Shown: positions 55,050-64,000 of the stretch, in pieces | Numbering within the stretch: the stretch's first letter is position 1 | Layout: each line of letters begins with the position of its first letter | NCBI RefSeq assembly: GCF_000425785.1 | Contig: NZ_AUEC01000005.1 | Span: forward strand, 124,001-188,000 | From: Pseudomonas taiwanensis DSM 21245 | GTDB taxonomy: Bacteria; Pseudomonadota; Gammaproteobacteria; Pseudomonadales; Pseudomonadaceae | Direction: 5' to 3' | DNA: 64,000 nucleotides | The notes under the pieces: generated by a model | The model's input: the letters and a program-made list of their open reading frames with translations, nothing else | Database searches by the model: none | Told to the model about the DNA's origin: nothing | Program-made: the position numbers and the translations under genes

Positions 55050-55099
55050 AACCGTGAAACCGGTGGCGCCCAGTGCGCCACCGGCCGGTAGACCAAACC

Positions 55100-55528
55100 A
55101 TGAGCAAAGTCGATTTCTACATCCTGCCCACCGACGCCTTGTCGGCACGCTTGGATTTCGCCTGCAAGCTGTGCGAGAAGGCCTGGCGTCTCGGCCATCG
55201 CGTCTACCTGCATTGCCAGGACGCCGAACAACGCGACGAGCTGGACCTGCGCCTGTGGCGTTTCAAGGGCGAGGCTTTCGTGCCTCACGACCGGGCCGAA
55301 GCGCATGCCGATGCCCAAGTGGCCTTGGGCCTGGCTGACGATGCAGGCGACCACCGCGACCTGCTGATCAACCTCGGCGCCTCGGTGCCAGGGTTCGTCG
55401 ACCAGTTCGAACGGGTTGCCGAGATCGTCGTCGAGGAGCCTGGCATCCGCCAGTCAGCGCGCGAACGATTCCGTTTCTACCGCGAACGGGGCTATGCTCT
55501 GCAAGACCACCGCTTACAGCGACTTTGA
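55100..55528 (+). CDS. holC: DNA polymerase III subunit chi
   Basis: Clamp-loader accessory subunit that links the replisome to SSB. There are 142 residues. SKVDFYILPTDALSARLDFACKLCEKAWRLGHRVYLHCQD at the N-terminus and LWRFKGEAFVPHDR near 48 are family hallmarks; FRFYRERGY is near the end. It starts 50 bases after pepA, between pepA and valS, as in other gamma-proteobacteria. Confidence 0.95.
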   Translation: MSKVDFYILPTDALSARLDFACKLCEKAWRLGHRVYLHCQDAEQRDELDLRLWRFKGEAFVPHDRAEAHADAQVALGLADDAGDHRDLLINLGASVPGFVDQFERVAEIVVEEPGIRQSARERFRFYRERGYALQDHRLQRL

Positions 55529-55533
55529 CGACG

Positions 55534-55899
55534 ATGGACAAGCCTTCCGCCCTACCCGATTCCGCCCATCTGCTCGACGACCTGGAGTCGATTCGCCAGC
55601 TGCTGGGAGATGCCAACCTGCAACCGCCTCTGCTGACCGAGACGGTGGAACAGATTCCGCTGTTGCTCGATGTACCGGCAGGCAACCCGCCGGTCGAACC
55701 TGAGCCTGTGCCTGCAGCCACCGCGGATGACCCGCAGACCCGCCGCCAGGACACGCTGCTGCACCTGGAAAGCGAGTTGCGCGCAGCCGCGCAACAGATC
55801 ATGCAGGACGTGATCAACGACTTTACCCCGCATATCGAGACCGAAATCAAGCGCCGGCTGGATGCGCGCATGGAACGCCTGATCAAGCGCTCCGAGTAA
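55534..55899 (+). CDS. Small conserved protein downstream of holC
   Basis: A 121-residue protein with no recognised domain. The N-terminal half is Pro-rich and acidic ([37 protein letters not shown]). The C-terminal half is a long amphipathic helix ([44 protein letters not shown]) likely to dimerise as a coiled coil. The ATG at 55534 lies five bases after the holC stop; a TTG at 55525 overlapping that stop is the alternative. Tight coupling to holC hints at a replication-linked role, which is inference only. Confidence 0.75.
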   Translation: MDKPSALPDSAHLLDDLESIRQLLGDANLQPPLLTETVEQIPLLLDVPAGNPPVEPEPVPAATADDPQTRRQDTLLHLESELRAAAQQIMQDVINDFTPHIETEIKRRLDARMERLIKRSE

Positions 55900-55921
55900 G
55901 GTCCACGTCTCGCGGCGCCCC

Positions 55922-55990
55922 TTCGCGGGTAAGCCCTCTCCCACCGGCAGGCGCCTGCGCGGTCCCGATGGGAGCGGGTTTACCTGCGAA
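55922..55990. repeat. Imperfect REPIN between the holC unit and valS
   Basis: TTCGCGGGTAAGCCCTCTCC followed by CA (55922-55943) mirrors TGGGAGCGGGTTTACCTGCG followed by AA (55969-55990) with a few mismatches. CGGGTAAACC family. Confidence 0.75.
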
Positions 55991-56096
55991 GCAGGCATCG
56001 CCGCGCCAACAGATGACAGAGGCGTGTCGCTTGCGGCCCCCACCTTGGTTATACTTCCCGGCTTTCCCGAATAAATGCCATAGGGTCCCGCCGCGC

Positions 56097-58943
56097 ATGG
56101 ATAAGACCTACCAGCCGCACGCCATCGAAACTTCCTGGTACAACACCTGGGAGTCCGAGAACTATTTCGCCCCGCAAGGTGCAGGCGAGTCCTACACCAT
56201 CATGATCCCGCCGCCGAACGTGACGGGCAGCCTGCACATGGGCCACGGCTTCAACAACGCGATCATGGACGCCCTGATCCGTTTCCGCCGTATGCAAGGC
56301 CGCAACACCCTGTGGCAGCCAGGTACCGACCACGCCGGTATCGCCACCCAGATGCTGGTCGAGCGCCAGCTCGAGGCCAAGGGCCAGAACCGTCATGACC
56401 TGGGCCGTGAAGCCTTCCTCGAGAAAGTCTGGGAATGGAAAGAGCAGTCCGGCGGCAACATCAGCCGTCAGATCCGCCGCCTGGGCTCGTCCGTGGACTG
56501 GAGCCGCGAGCGCTTCACCATGGATGACGGCCTGTCCGAAGCGGTCAAGGAAGCCTTCGTACGCCTGCACGAAGACGGCCTGATCTATCGCGGCAAGCGC
56601 CTGGTCAACTGGGACACCAAGCTGCACACCGCCATCTCCGACCTGGAAGTCGAAAACCACGACGAGAAAGGCCACCTGTGGAACCTGCGCTACCCGCTGG
56701 CCGACGGCGCCAAAACCGCTGAAGGCAAGGACCACCTGGTCGTTGCCACCACCCGTCCGGAAACCCTGCTGGGCGACGTGGCGGTTGCCGTCAACCCGAA
56801 CGACGAGCGCTATCAGGCGCTGATCGGCAAGTTCGTCGAACTGCCGTTGGTCGGTCGTCGCATTCCGATCATCGCCGACGACTACTGCGACCCGGAATTC
56901 GGCACCGGCTGCGTGAAGATCACCCCGGCCCATGACTTCAACGACTACGAAGTCGGCAAGCGCCACAACCTGCCGCTGCTCAACATCTTCGACAAGAACG
57001 CCATGGTGCTGGCAAGCGCCCAGGCCTTCAACCTCGACGGCTCCGTCAACGAGCAGATCGACACCCGCCTGCCTGCCCAGTACGCCAACCTGGACCGTTT
57101 CGTCGCGCGTAAGCAGATCGTCGCCGACCTGGACGCCCAAGGCCTGCTGGTGAGCATCGATGACCATGCCCTGAAAGTGCCGAAAGGCGACCGTTCGGGC
57201 ACCGTCATCGAGCCATGGCTGACCGACCAGTGGTACGTTTCCACCAAGCCGCTGGCAGAACCTGCCATCGCCGCGGTCGAAGATGGCCGTATCCAGTTCG
57301 TGCCCAAGCAGTACGAGAACATGTACTTCTCGTGGATGCGCGATATCCAGGACTGGTGCATCAGCCGCCAGCTGTGGTGGGGCCACCGCATCCCAGCCTG
57401 GTACGACGAGACTGGCCAGGTCTACGTCGGCCGCAACGAAGAAGAAGTCCGTGCCAAGCACAACCTCGGCGCCGACGTGGTGCTGCGCCAGGACGACGAC
57501 GTGCTCGACACCTGGTTCAGCTCGGGCCTGTGGACCTTCTCCACCCTGGGCTGGCCGGAGCAGACCGAGTTCCTGAAGACCTTCCACTCCACGGACGTGC
57601 TGGTCACTGGCTTCGACATCATCTTCTTCTGGGTTGCGCGCATGATCATGCTGACCATGCACCTGATCAAGAACGAAGACGGCACCCCGCAGGTACCGTT
57701 CAAGACCGTCTACGTGCACGGTTTAGTGCGTGACGGCCAGGGCCAGAAGATGTCCAAGTCCAAGGGCAACGTGCTGGACCCGCTGGACATCGTCGACGGC
57801 ATCACCCTCGACGCCCTGCTGGAAAAACGCACCAGCGGCATGATGCAACCCAAGCTGGCCGAGAAAATCGCCAAGCAGACCAAGGCCGAGTTCCCGGAAG
57901 GCATCGCCAGCTACGGTACCGACGCCCTGCGTTTCACCTTCTGCTCGCTGGCTTCCACCGGTCGTGACATCAAGTTCGACATGGGCCGCGTCGAGGGCTA
58001 CCGCAACTTCTGCAACAAAATCTGGAACGCCGCCCGCTACGTGCTGGACAAAGGCGAGGACTGCGGCCAGAACGGCGAAGCCGTCGAGCTGTCGCTGGCC
58101 GACCGCTGGATCATCTCGCAGCTGCAGCGCACCGAAGCCGAAGTGACTCGCCAACTCGAGCAGTTCCGTTTCGACTTGGCCAGCCAAGCCCTGTACGAGT
58201 TCATCTGGAACCAGTACTGCGACTGGTACCTGGAGCTGTCCAAGCCCGTGCTGTGGGACGAGAACGCCCCGGTCGAGCGTGCCCGTGGCACTCGCCGTAC
58301 TCTGGTTCGCGTGCTGGAAGTGGCCCTGCGCCTGGCCCACCCGTTCATGCCGTTCATCACCGAAGAGATCTGGCAGCGCATCGCGCCGCTGGCAGGCATC
58401 CAAGGCAAGACCATCATGCTGCAACCCTGGCCGGTGGCGAACGAAGAACGCATCGACGTCGCCGCCGAAGGCGATATCGAGTGGCTGCAACAGCTGATGG
58501 TCGGCCTGCGCAACATCCGCGCCGAGATGAACATCGGTCCTGGCAAGCCGCTGCCGCTGTTCCTCAAGAACGCCAATGCCGACGATCAACGTCGCCTGCA
58601 GGAAAACGAAGCACTGCTGAAGAAGCTGGCCAAGGTCGAGTCGTTCACCGTTCTCGGTGAGCAGGACGAAGCCCCGCTGTCGGCCACCGCGCTGGTGGGT
58701 GACCTGCAGGTGCTGGTACCGATGGCCGGCCTGATCGACAAGGACGCCGAACTGGCTCGCCTGAACAAGGAGATCCAGCGTCTACAAGGCGAAGTGGCCC
58801 GTGTGGGTGGCAAGCTGTCCAATGCCGCCTTCGTCGACAAGGCACCGCCTGCAGTGATCGAGAAGGAGCGCGCCAAGCTGGCCGAGTCCGAGCAGGCCCT
58901 GGCCAACTTCACCGAGCAGCATGCGCGGATTGCAGCGCTGTAA
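56097..58943 (+). CDS. valS: Valyl-tRNA synthetase
   Basis: Charges tRNA-Val. There are 948 residues from the ATG at 56097; the frame is open upstream but runs through the repeat. The class-I catalytic core has the HIGH equivalent HMGHG in [22 protein letters not shown] near 45, and [12 protein letters not shown] near 552. The editing (CP1) domain lies between, with [17 protein letters not shown] near 220. The anticodon-binding domain follows, and the C-terminal coiled coil typical of ValRS occupies about the last 65 residues ([28 protein letters not shown]). Confidence 0.98.
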   Translation: MDKTYQPHAIETSWYNTWESENYFAPQGAGESYTIMIPPPNVTGSLHMGHGFNNAIMDALIRFRRMQGRNTLWQPGTDHAGIATQMLVERQLEAKGQNRHDLGREAFLEKVWEWKEQSGGNISRQIRRLGSSVDWSRERFTMDDGLSEAVKEAFVRLHEDGLIYRGKRLVNWDTKLHTAISDLEVENHDEKGHLWNLRYPLADGAKTAEGKDHLVVATTRPETLLGDVAVAVNPNDERYQALIGKFVELPLVGRRIPIIADDYCDPEFGTGCVKITPAHDFNDYEVGKRHNLPLLNIFDKNAMVLASAQAFNLDGSVNEQIDTRLPAQYANLDRFVARKQIVADLDAQGLLVSIDDHALKVPKGDRSGTVIEPWLTDQWYVSTKPLAEPAIAAVEDGRIQFVPKQYENMYFSWMRDIQDWCISRQLWWGHRIPAWYDETGQVYVGRNEEEVRAKHNLGADVVLRQDDDVLDTWFSSGLWTFSTLGWPEQTEFLKTFHSTDVLVTGFDIIFFWVARMIMLTMHLIKNEDGTPQVPFKTVYVHGLVRDGQGQKMSKSKGNVLDPLDIVDGITLDALLEKRTSGMMQPKLAEKIAKQTKAEFPEGIASYGTDALRFTFCSLASTGRDIKFDMGRVEGYRNFCNKIWNAARYVLDKGEDCGQNGEAVELSLADRWIISQLQRTEAEVTRQLEQFRFDLASQALYEFIWNQYCDWYLELSKPVLWDENAPVERARGTRRTLVRVLEVALRLAHPFMPFITEEIWQRIAPLAGIQGKTIMLQPWPVANEERIDVAAEGDIEWLQQLMVGLRNIRAEMNIGPGKPLPLFLKNANADDQRRLQENEALLKKLAKVESFTVLGEQDEAPLSATALVGDLQVLVPMAGLIDKDAELARLNKEIQRLQGEVARVGGKLSNAAFVDKAPPAVIEKERAKLAESEQALANFTEQHARIAAL

Positions 58944-58987
58944 CCTGACATTGCTGATCTGACCGGCGAGGGCTTCGCCCTCGTTCG

Positions 58988-59061
58988 CGGCCAAGGCCGC
59001 TCCCACAGGAATGAGGCTGCCTTGAAGTAGCACCACTATCCTGTGGGAGCGGCCTTGGCCG
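58988..59061. repeat. REPIN with 23-bp perfect arms downstream of valS
   Basis: Arm 58988-59010 (CGGCCAAGGCCGCTCCCACA then GGA) and arm 59039-59061 are exact reverse complements with 28 bases between. A separate hairpin, CGAGGGC-TTC-GCCCTCG at 58967-58983, precedes it and may help end the valS transcript. Confidence 0.9.
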
Positions 59062-59115
59062 TGAATGGGCCGCACAGCGGCCCTCTGGCCAGCGCAAGCA
59101 ACACCGGACCCGAGC

Positions 59116-60069
59116 ATGACCCCGAACAAACCCACCCTGCACCCGCGCAACCGCCACCAGGGCCGCTATGACTTCCCCAGCCTGATCAAGGCCCACCCTG
59201 ACCTGGCCCGTTTCACCATCACCAACCCCTACGGCAAACCCAGCATCGACTTCGCCAACCCCGAAGCCGTGCGGGTGTTCAACCGCGCCCTGCTCAAGGC
59301 ACAGTACGGCATCCAGCACTGGGATATCCCTGCCGACTACCTGTGCCCGCCGATTCCAGGCCGCGCCGACTACATCCACGTTGCCGCCGACCTGCTGGCC
59401 GAGGACAATGCCGGCGACATCCCCAAGGGCGCCCAGGTGCGCGCACTGGACATCGGCGTCGGCGCCAACTGCATCTACCCCCTGCTGGGCCACAGCGACT
59501 ATCGCTGGCGCTTCCTGGGTTCGGACATCGACCCCGTGGCCCTGGCCTCGGCCAAGGCCATCGTCCAGGCCAATGGCCTGAGCAAGGCAATCGCCCTGCG
59601 TCAGCAGGCCAACCGCAAGCGCATCCTCAGCGGCCTGCTGCAAGAGGACGAACGCTTCGACCTGACCCTGTGCAACCCACCTTTTCACGCTTCACGCGAC
59701 GAAGCCACCCGTGGCAGCCAGCGCAAATGGAAGAACCTGGGCAAGCAGGATCCCCAGCGTAGGTTGCCTGTGCTGAACTTCGGCGGACAGAACAACGAGC
59801 TATGGTGCGAGGGCGGCGAGATCCGCTTCGTCACCCAGCTGGTCGAGGAAAGCGCGCAATACGCCGAGCGAGTGCTGTGGTTCACCAGCCTGGTGTCCAA
59901 GGCCAGCAACCTGCCTGGCATCGAGGCCGCCCTGAAGAAGGTCGGAACCAAGGCCGTGCGTATCGTCGAGATGGGCCAGGGACAGAAGCAGAGCCGCATG
60001 GTCGCCTGGAGCTTCCAGGATGACGCAGCGCGCCAGGCCTGGCATGCGCGGCGTAAATCGCAGGCATGA
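59116..60069 (+). CDS. rlmF: 23S rRNA m6A1618 methyltransferase RlmF
   Basis: Methylates A1618 of 23S rRNA with SAM. There are 317 residues from the ATG at 59116, giving [23 protein letters not shown], the YbiN/RlmF start. The SAM loop is [16 protein letters not shown] near 112 and the acidic residue GSDIDPVA near 136. The catalytic motif is NPPFHAS near 188, as in N6-adenine methyltransferases. The downstream inverted repeat ends the transcript. Confidence 0.95.
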   Translation: MTPNKPTLHPRNRHQGRYDFPSLIKAHPDLARFTITNPYGKPSIDFANPEAVRVFNRALLKAQYGIQHWDIPADYLCPPIPGRADYIHVAADLLAEDNAGDIPKGAQVRALDIGVGANCIYPLLGHSDYRWRFLGSDIDPVALASAKAIVQANGLSKAIALRQQANRKRILSGLLQEDERFDLTLCNPPFHASRDEATRGSQRKWKNLGKQDPQRRLPVLNFGGQNNELWCEGGEIRFVTQLVEESAQYAERVLWFTSLVSKASNLPGIEAALKKVGTKAVRIVEMGQGQKQSRMVAWSFQDDAARQAWHARRKSQA

Positions 60070-60071
60070 AA

Positions 60072-60102
60072 AAACCGCGCCCGGACAAGCCGGGCGCGGT
60101 TT
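60072..60102. terminator. Bidirectional terminator between rlmF and hupN
   Basis: AAACCGCGCCCGG-ACAAG-CCGGGCGCGGTTT, a 13-bp perfect stem with A and T flanks, so it can work in both directions for the convergent genes. Confidence 0.85.
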
Positions 60103-60119
60103 CATCAAGACATCGACAA

Positions 60120-60401
60120 TTACTTGTTGATGGCGTCGGTCAGGGCTTTGGCCGGAACGAACTTGACGACTTTCTTGGCAGCGATTTCGATGGCAGCGCC
60201 AGTCGAAGGGTTGCGGCCAGTGCGGGCAGGACGCTCGGAGACTTTCAGCTTGCCGATGCCTGGCAGGGTGATCTCAGCGCCGTTTTCCAGTTGGTCAGCA
60301 ACGATCTGGCCCAGTTGCTCCAGAGCGTTTTTAGCGGTGGCTTTTGGCGCGGCGATCGATTCGGCGATGTCGGCAATCAGTTGGTCTTTGGTCAATGCCA
60401 T
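60120..60401 (-). CDS. hupN: HU-family nucleoid protein
   Basis: A 93-residue DNA-bending protein of the HU/IHF family. It has the N-terminal helical dimer body (MALTKDQLIADIAESI) and the beta-arm with the signature GRNPSTG near 62-68. That arm reads GRNPSTGAAIEIAAKKVVKFVPAKALTDAI, typical of HU rather than IHF. The ribosome site AAGGAA is upstream. P. putida has three HU genes; position next to yejK matches the copy called hupN from memory. Confidence 0.92.
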   Translation of the reverse strand: MALTKDQLIADIAESIAAPKATAKNALEQLGQIVADQLENGAEITLPGIGKLKVSERPARTGRNPSTGAAIEIAAKKVVKFVPAKALTDAINK

Positions 60402-60793
60402 GATGGTGTTCCTTCCCTAAAAAATTCAGAGGTTATGCAGCGTGCTACGTCGTTATCGGGCCAGCCCCTGAATACTGGAGGGCCGCGCCAATCGCGTATG
60501 TAGATTCGAAAATCGGCGTTTGGTTCGACACGACGCCAGCAACTGCCAGCAATGCGCCACTTCAGGGGGCGCAAGACCGCGCAAAGCTACCACAGGAATG
60601 GATAAATATCCGCTGCCAACTTTGATTTTGTGCTGGTTTTTCGGGGGTTTAGCCCGAAAACGCACAAAATTGAACAAAAAACGAACAACAGGCATTTACG
60701 CCAACATCTGGCCACTGCATCACCGGTTCACTCAGGTAAACTTGGCGACTTTGCAGCGCGGCCATGCACCGCCCAACCCCATTCGAGAATTCC
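60402..60793. promoter_or_regulatory. Divergent hupN-yejK spacer
   Basis: 392 bases with no credible gene and AT-richer than the surroundings. One clear hairpin, TTTTCGGG-N7-CCCGAAAA at 60638-60660, lies in the middle. Promoters for two nucleoid-protein genes must be here; I cannot place them confidently. Confidence 0.5.
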
Positions 60794-61801
60794 ATGCCAA
60801 TCCGTCATTGCATCGTTCACCTGATCGACAAGAAGCCCGATGGCAGCCCCGCCGTGCTCCATGCACGTGATAGCGAGCTTGGCGCATCGGACGCCATCGA
60901 AAACCTGCTGGCCGACCTCAACGACAGCTACAACGCCAAGCAAGGCAAAGCCTGGGGCTTCTTCCACGGCGAGTCCGGCGCCTATCCGCTCAGCGGCTGG
61001 TTGAAGCAGTACCTCGATGGCGAGAAAGACTTCACCGCCTTCAGCCGGGTGGCAGTCGAACACCTGCAAAAACTGATGGAAGAATCCAACCTCTCCACTG
61101 GAGGGCACATCCTCTTCGCCCACTACCAGCAAGGCATGACCGAGTACCTGGCCATCGCCCTGCTGCACCACAGTGAAGGCGTGGCGGTGAACGCCGAGCT
61201 GGATGTTACCCCTTCACGCCACCTGGACCTGGGCCAACTGCACCTTGCCGCCCGCATCAACCTGTCCGAGTGGAAGAACAACCAGAATTCCAAACAGTAC
61301 ATCTCGTTCATCAAGGGCAAGAATGGGAAGAAGGTTTCGGATTACTTCCGTGATTTCATCGGCTGCCAGGAAGGGGTCGACGGCCCAGGGGAAACCCGCA
61401 CCCTGCTCAAGGCATTCAGCGATTTCGTCGAGAGCGAAGACCTGCCTGAGGAATCCGCACGCGAGAAGACCCAGACGCTGGTCGAGTACGCCACCACGCA
61501 AACCAAGCTCGGCGAACCTGTCACACTGGAAGAGCTGTCCAGCCTGATCGACGAGGACCGCCCCAAGGCGTTCTACGATCACATTCGCAACAAGGACTAC
61601 GGGCTCTCGCCGGAGATTCCGGCCGATAAGCGCACCCTCAATCAGTTCCGCCGCTTCACGGGTCGCGCCGAGGGGCTGTCGATCAGCTTCGAGGCGCATT
61701 TGCTGGGAGACAAGGTGGAGTATGACGAGGCGGCCGGAACCTTGATCATCAAGGGCCTGCCAACGCAGCTGGTCGATCAGCTCAAGCGACGCAAGGACTG
61801 A
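60794..61801 (+). CDS. yejK: Nucleoid-associated protein YejK (NdpA)
   Basis: A 335-residue protein of the 37-kD nucleoid-associated family, found on the chromosome in gamma-proteobacteria. Its biochemical role is poorly known, with reported effects on topoisomerases. The ATG at 60794 gives [29 protein letters not shown]. Other family segments are [21 protein letters not shown] near 48 and [34 protein letters not shown] near 155. Divergent from the HU gene. Confidence 0.92.
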   Translation: MPIRHCIVHLIDKKPDGSPAVLHARDSELGASDAIENLLADLNDSYNAKQGKAWGFFHGESGAYPLSGWLKQYLDGEKDFTAFSRVAVEHLQKLMEESNLSTGGHILFAHYQQGMTEYLAIALLHHSEGVAVNAELDVTPSRHLDLGQLHLAARINLSEWKNNQNSKQYISFIKGKNGKKVSDYFRDFIGCQEGVDGPGETRTLLKAFSDFVESEDLPEESAREKTQTLVEYATTQTKLGEPVTLEELSSLIDEDRPKAFYDHIRNKDYGLSPEIPADKRTLNQFRRFTGRAEGLSISFEAHLLGDKVEYDEAAGTLIIKGLPTQLVDQLKRRKD

Positions 61802-61832
61802 CAGGGCCGGGCCAGTCAAGGGCCCCAACTTC

Positions 61833-62123
61833 TCAGGCGATACCGGCGCCATAGGAGGCTACCAACGCCTCCTTCGCCGACTTGCGCAGTTTCTTCACCA
61901 GCCGCTCCTGGCGCAGCGCCTCGCCTTTGTCCGGCCACTGTTCGACGTAGACCAGCGCCTGGGCCGGGCTGGTCTTGAAATAGCGGGCGCCCTGCCCCTT
62001 CTGATGCGCGATGAACCGCCGCTGCGGGTCATCACTGATGCCGCAGTACAAAGAGCCATTGGCGGCGCGTACCAGGTAGACGTACCAGGGTTTGCCGGTG
62101 GTGTTTTCGACGACTTCGCTCAC
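61833..62123 (-). CDS. GIY-YIG nuclease-superfamily protein (UPF0213/YhbQ type)
   Basis: A 96-residue single-domain protein. The GIY-YIG core reads [31 protein letters not shown]: the two tripeptides are YVY and YCG, followed by the conserved Arg. The Glu of [10 protein letters not shown] completes the fold. YhbQ-like members have weak nuclease activity in E. coli, but the cellular role is unclear. The start is a GTG at 62123 ([11 protein letters not shown]); another GTG four codons earlier (62135) is equally possible. No strong ribosome site is visible. Confidence 0.85.
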   Translation of the reverse strand: MSEVVENTTGKPWYVYLVRAANGSLYCGISDDPQRRFIAHQKGQGARYFKTSPAQALVYVEQWPDKGEALRQERLVKKLRKSAKEALVASYGAGIA

Positions 62124-62162
62124 GAGGCTTCGCACTGAGGATAAAGCCGACAGCTTACCCGC

Positions 62163-62633
62163 TCAGCGCGCTTGCTGGAACGCACGCAGCCCTTTGAACG
62201 CTTGTTGACGTACCTTGTTCTGTAGCATGGGTGACCAGCCCAGCAGCACACCTGGCAGACCCAACGCCTGACGCGACCAGCGCCACAGGTCGAAGCTGTC
62301 GTCATGCTGGCAGATCAGCCCATCACGAATCACGAAGCGGGCCTGGATATCGTTGATCACGACGCGCCCGGTCTGACTGAACAGGTAGGTAGCCACCCAG
62401 TGCGCGCAGCCGCTGTCATGGTTGGCCTGGACCTGGTCGAAGGTCAGCGAAAAGTCTTTGGCGCGGGTGGTGAGCATGCGCCACATGTCACCTGCGTCGT
62501 CGCCACGCAGCATGCCGAACACCGGGTCGCTGAAGACGATATCGTCGCTGTAGCACGCCACCATGGCCTCGGCGTCCAGGCGCTGGAAGGCCTGGTAGAA
62601 GCGGTTGATCAGGTCACGGTTGGCGTCGCTCAT
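62163..62633 (-). CDS. SnoaL-like (NTF2-fold) protein
   Basis: A 156-residue protein of the SnoaL/NTF2-like superfamily. NRDLINRFYQAFQRLDAEAMVACYSDDIVFSDPVFGMLRG at the start is typical of the cone-shaped fold that binds small ligands or catalyses isomerisations. The C-terminal tail is basic (NKVRQQAFKGLRAFQQAR). The ATG at 62633 is the natural start; 52 upstream open codons are Trp/Arg-rich and improbable. Substrate unknown. Confidence 0.8.
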   Translation of the reverse strand: MSDANRDLINRFYQAFQRLDAEAMVACYSDDIVFSDPVFGMLRGDDAGDMWRMLTTRAKDFSLTFDQVQANHDSGCAHWVATYLFSQTGRVVINDIQARFVIRDGLICQHDDSFDLWRWSRQALGLPGVLLGWSPMLQNKVRQQAFKGLRAFQQAR

Positions 62634-62785
62634 GGGCTCAGGTCCATCTTGGAGGGGGCGAAGGCTGCACGATAATCCGCCAGCGCCTGCAACGCCATGC
62701 CCATTTGCGCCATGAATACCCATCGCCAGCAACCACCGCTGCCAGCGCCAACTTGCCGGCCACAGGCGCAGTGCAGCCGCCCACC

Positions 62786-64000
62786 TCACACTTTTTCGCA
62801 GGTTACCTGCACATGCTCAGCCCGACCCGCCCCAAGCCCGAACACGAGGGCACCGATACCCAGAACGGCGAAGATCCAACCCACAGCCGCCCAGCCTCCC
62901 GTCAAGTCATGGACCACCCCCACGGCGAAAGGCCCCATGGAGGCCAGCGTGTAGCCGACCCCCTGGGCCATGCTGGACAGGTTGGCAGCTACGTGCGCAT
63001 CCCCAGAGCGCAGTACGATCAAGGTCAGTGCCAGGGCGAAGGTGCCGCCCTGGCCCAGCCCCAACACCACCGCCCACCCCCAGAGGCCGGAAAGCGGCGC
63101 ATACAGGCAACCGAACAAGCCGGCCAGGGTGAGCAGCATGACAATCACGATCGCCAGGCGCTGGTCTTTGCCCCTGGTCGCCAGCCAAGGTGCACTGAGC
63201 GAACTGACCAGCTGCAGGATCACCGAACCGGACAACACCAACCCCGCCTCTGTCGGGCTCAAGCCGCGCCCGATCAGAATCGACGGCAACCAGCCGAAGA
63301 CGATATACGCCAACGACGACTGCAACCCCATGTACAGCGTGACCTGCCAGGCCAGCGGATCACGCCACAGCCCACGCACGCGATAGGCGACCTTGTGCAG
63401 GCCATGTCCTTGGCGCGCCTGGGGCAACCACACCAGCATCGCCAACAATGCCGGCACCAACCAGAACCCGAGCCCCATTGCCCAGCTACCGTCGAAGCGC
63501 GTGGCCAAAGGTACCGTGGCACCCGCCGCCATCGCAGCACCGAGGCATAGCGCCATGGTATAGACACCGGTCAGCGTGCCGGCATGCCGCGGGAAGTCTC
63601 GCTTGACGATGCCCGGTAGCAGAACACCAATGATGCCGATGCTCGCACCGGCCATCAGGCTGCCCAGGAAGACACCCGCAACCCCCAGGGTGCTGCGCAC
63701 CAGAATGCCCAGGGCCAGGGTGAACAGGATACCGAGAATCACGCGCTCGCCACCAAAACGACGCGCCAGAATCGGTGCCAGGGGTGCGAACAGGCCAAGA
63801 CAGAGGACTGGCAACGTGGTCAGCAGCCCGGCCTCGGAGCCCGTCAAGCCCAGGCCTGCAGAGACCTGCCCCAGCACAGGCGCCATGCTCGACAACGCGG
63901 GACGCAGGTTCAGCGCCACCAGTACCAGCCCGAGCAACAGCAGCCACGGGCGCGCCAGCGCCACCGGTTGCTGTTGTACTTGCGCGTCGTTGGCTTCAGC
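62786..64000 (-). CDS. MFS transporter, CynX/NimT-like (5' end at or beyond window edge)
   Basis: At least 392 residues forming about twelve membrane helices. The start ALNLRPALSSMAPVLGQVSAGLGLTGSEAGLLTTLPVLCLGLFAPLAPILARRFG is typical of the cyanate/2-nitroimidazole (CynX/NimT) branch of the major facilitator superfamily. A GTG at 63964 could start it, but the frame stays open to the window edge, adding AEANDAQVQQQPV, so the true start probably lies to the right. It ends normally at 62786. Substrate not readable; no cyanase or nitroimidazole gene adjoins. Confidence 0.85.
   Translation of the reverse strand, partial: AEANDAQVQQQPVALARPWLLLLGLVLVALNLRPALSSMAPVLGQVSAGLGLTGSEAGLLTTLPVLCLGLFAPLAPILARRFGGERVILGILFTLALGILVRSTLGVAGVFLGSLMAGASIGIIGVLLPGIVKRDFPRHAGTLTGVYTMALCLGAAMAAGATVPLATRFDGSWAMGLGFWLVPALLAMLVWLPQARQGHGLHKVAYRVRGLWRDPLAWQVTLYMGLQSSLAYIVFGWLPSILIGRGLSPTEAGLVLSGSVILQLVSSLSAPWLATRGKDQRLAIVIVMLLTLAGLFGCLYAPLSGLWGWAVVLGLGQGGTFALALTLIVLRSGDAHVAANLSSMAQGVGYTLASMGPFAVGVVHDLTGGWAAVGWIFAVLGIGALVFGLGAGRAEHVQVTCEKV

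Noticed and set aside
62634..62717. A 27-codon minus-strand ORF (MAQMGMALQALADYRAAF...) whose stop overlaps the SnoaL-like gene start
   Set aside because: The overlap is suggestive of coupling, but it is very short and has no clear ribosome site. Could be the relic of an upstream gene; not enough to call.

Overview
The window comes from the core chromosome of a Pseudomonas, most likely the P. putida group. The sequence is GC-rich and gamma-proteobacterial. The gene order matches what I remember of P. putida: guaBA; leuA; zwf-pgl-eda with hexR; oprB and the gts glucose ABC transporter with gltR, glk, edd and gap; a heme-uptake block; arcDABC; a glycine-cleavage operon; lptFG, pepA, holC and valS; then hupN and yejK. 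Names were assigned by reading protein motifs and gene order. No database search was run.

Layout. 1-6.9 kb, leftward: tadA (cut by the window edge), a Tat-type multicopper oxidase, a non-coding stretch that looks like a large structured RNA, guaA, guaB, a zinc-ribbon protein and a TauE/SafE-type permease. 7.1-11.5 kb, rightward: xseA, an M23 peptidase, and leuA behind a short leucine-rich leader ORF. 11.7-28.9 kb: the whole peripheral glucose and Entner-Doudoroff module. It holds eda-pgl-zwf, the repressor gene hexR, an aldose-1-epimerase-like gene, the porin OprB, the GtsABCD transporter, a two-component system, glk, edd and a GAPDH gene. I can place HexR-type operators (TTGT-N7/8-ACAA) between zwf and hexR and between edd and gap, where they overlap readable promoters. 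29.0-34.6 kb: a Fur-box-preceded ECF sigma factor, its FecR-type partner, a signalling TonB-dependent receptor, heme oxygenase and a small DUF454 membrane protein. Together these form an iron-regulated heme acquisition unit.

34.6-41.4 kb: two divergent arginine/ornithine antiporter genes. The rightward copy heads the arginine deiminase operon arcD-arcA-arcB-arcC, which has a leader rich in hairpins. 41.4-49.7 kb: a small DUF5064-like gene and a TyrR-like enhancer-binding protein that keeps the GAFTGA loop (a GcsR candidate). Tandem 19-bp repeats and a sigma-54 promoter follow, then gcvH-gcvP-sdaA-gcvT. This looks like a glycine-responsive unit that feeds serine to pyruvate. 50.0-64 kb: housekeeping genes: a cold-shock protein, an RDD protein, lptG/lptF, pepA, holC, a small hypothetical, valS, rlmF, HU, YejK, a GIY-YIG protein, a SnoaL-like protein and an MFS transporter that runs off the right edge.

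I see no tRNA, rRNA, CRISPR array, insertion sequence or prophage. Gaps between genes often carry REPIN-type inverted repeats of at least three sequence families. One family, with arms up to 46 bp and perfect, occurs three times. The signals most worth a second look are the structured-RNA candidate at 1890-2250, the leuA leader, the hairpin array ahead of arcD, and the tandem repeats plus sigma-54 promoter ahead of gcvH.
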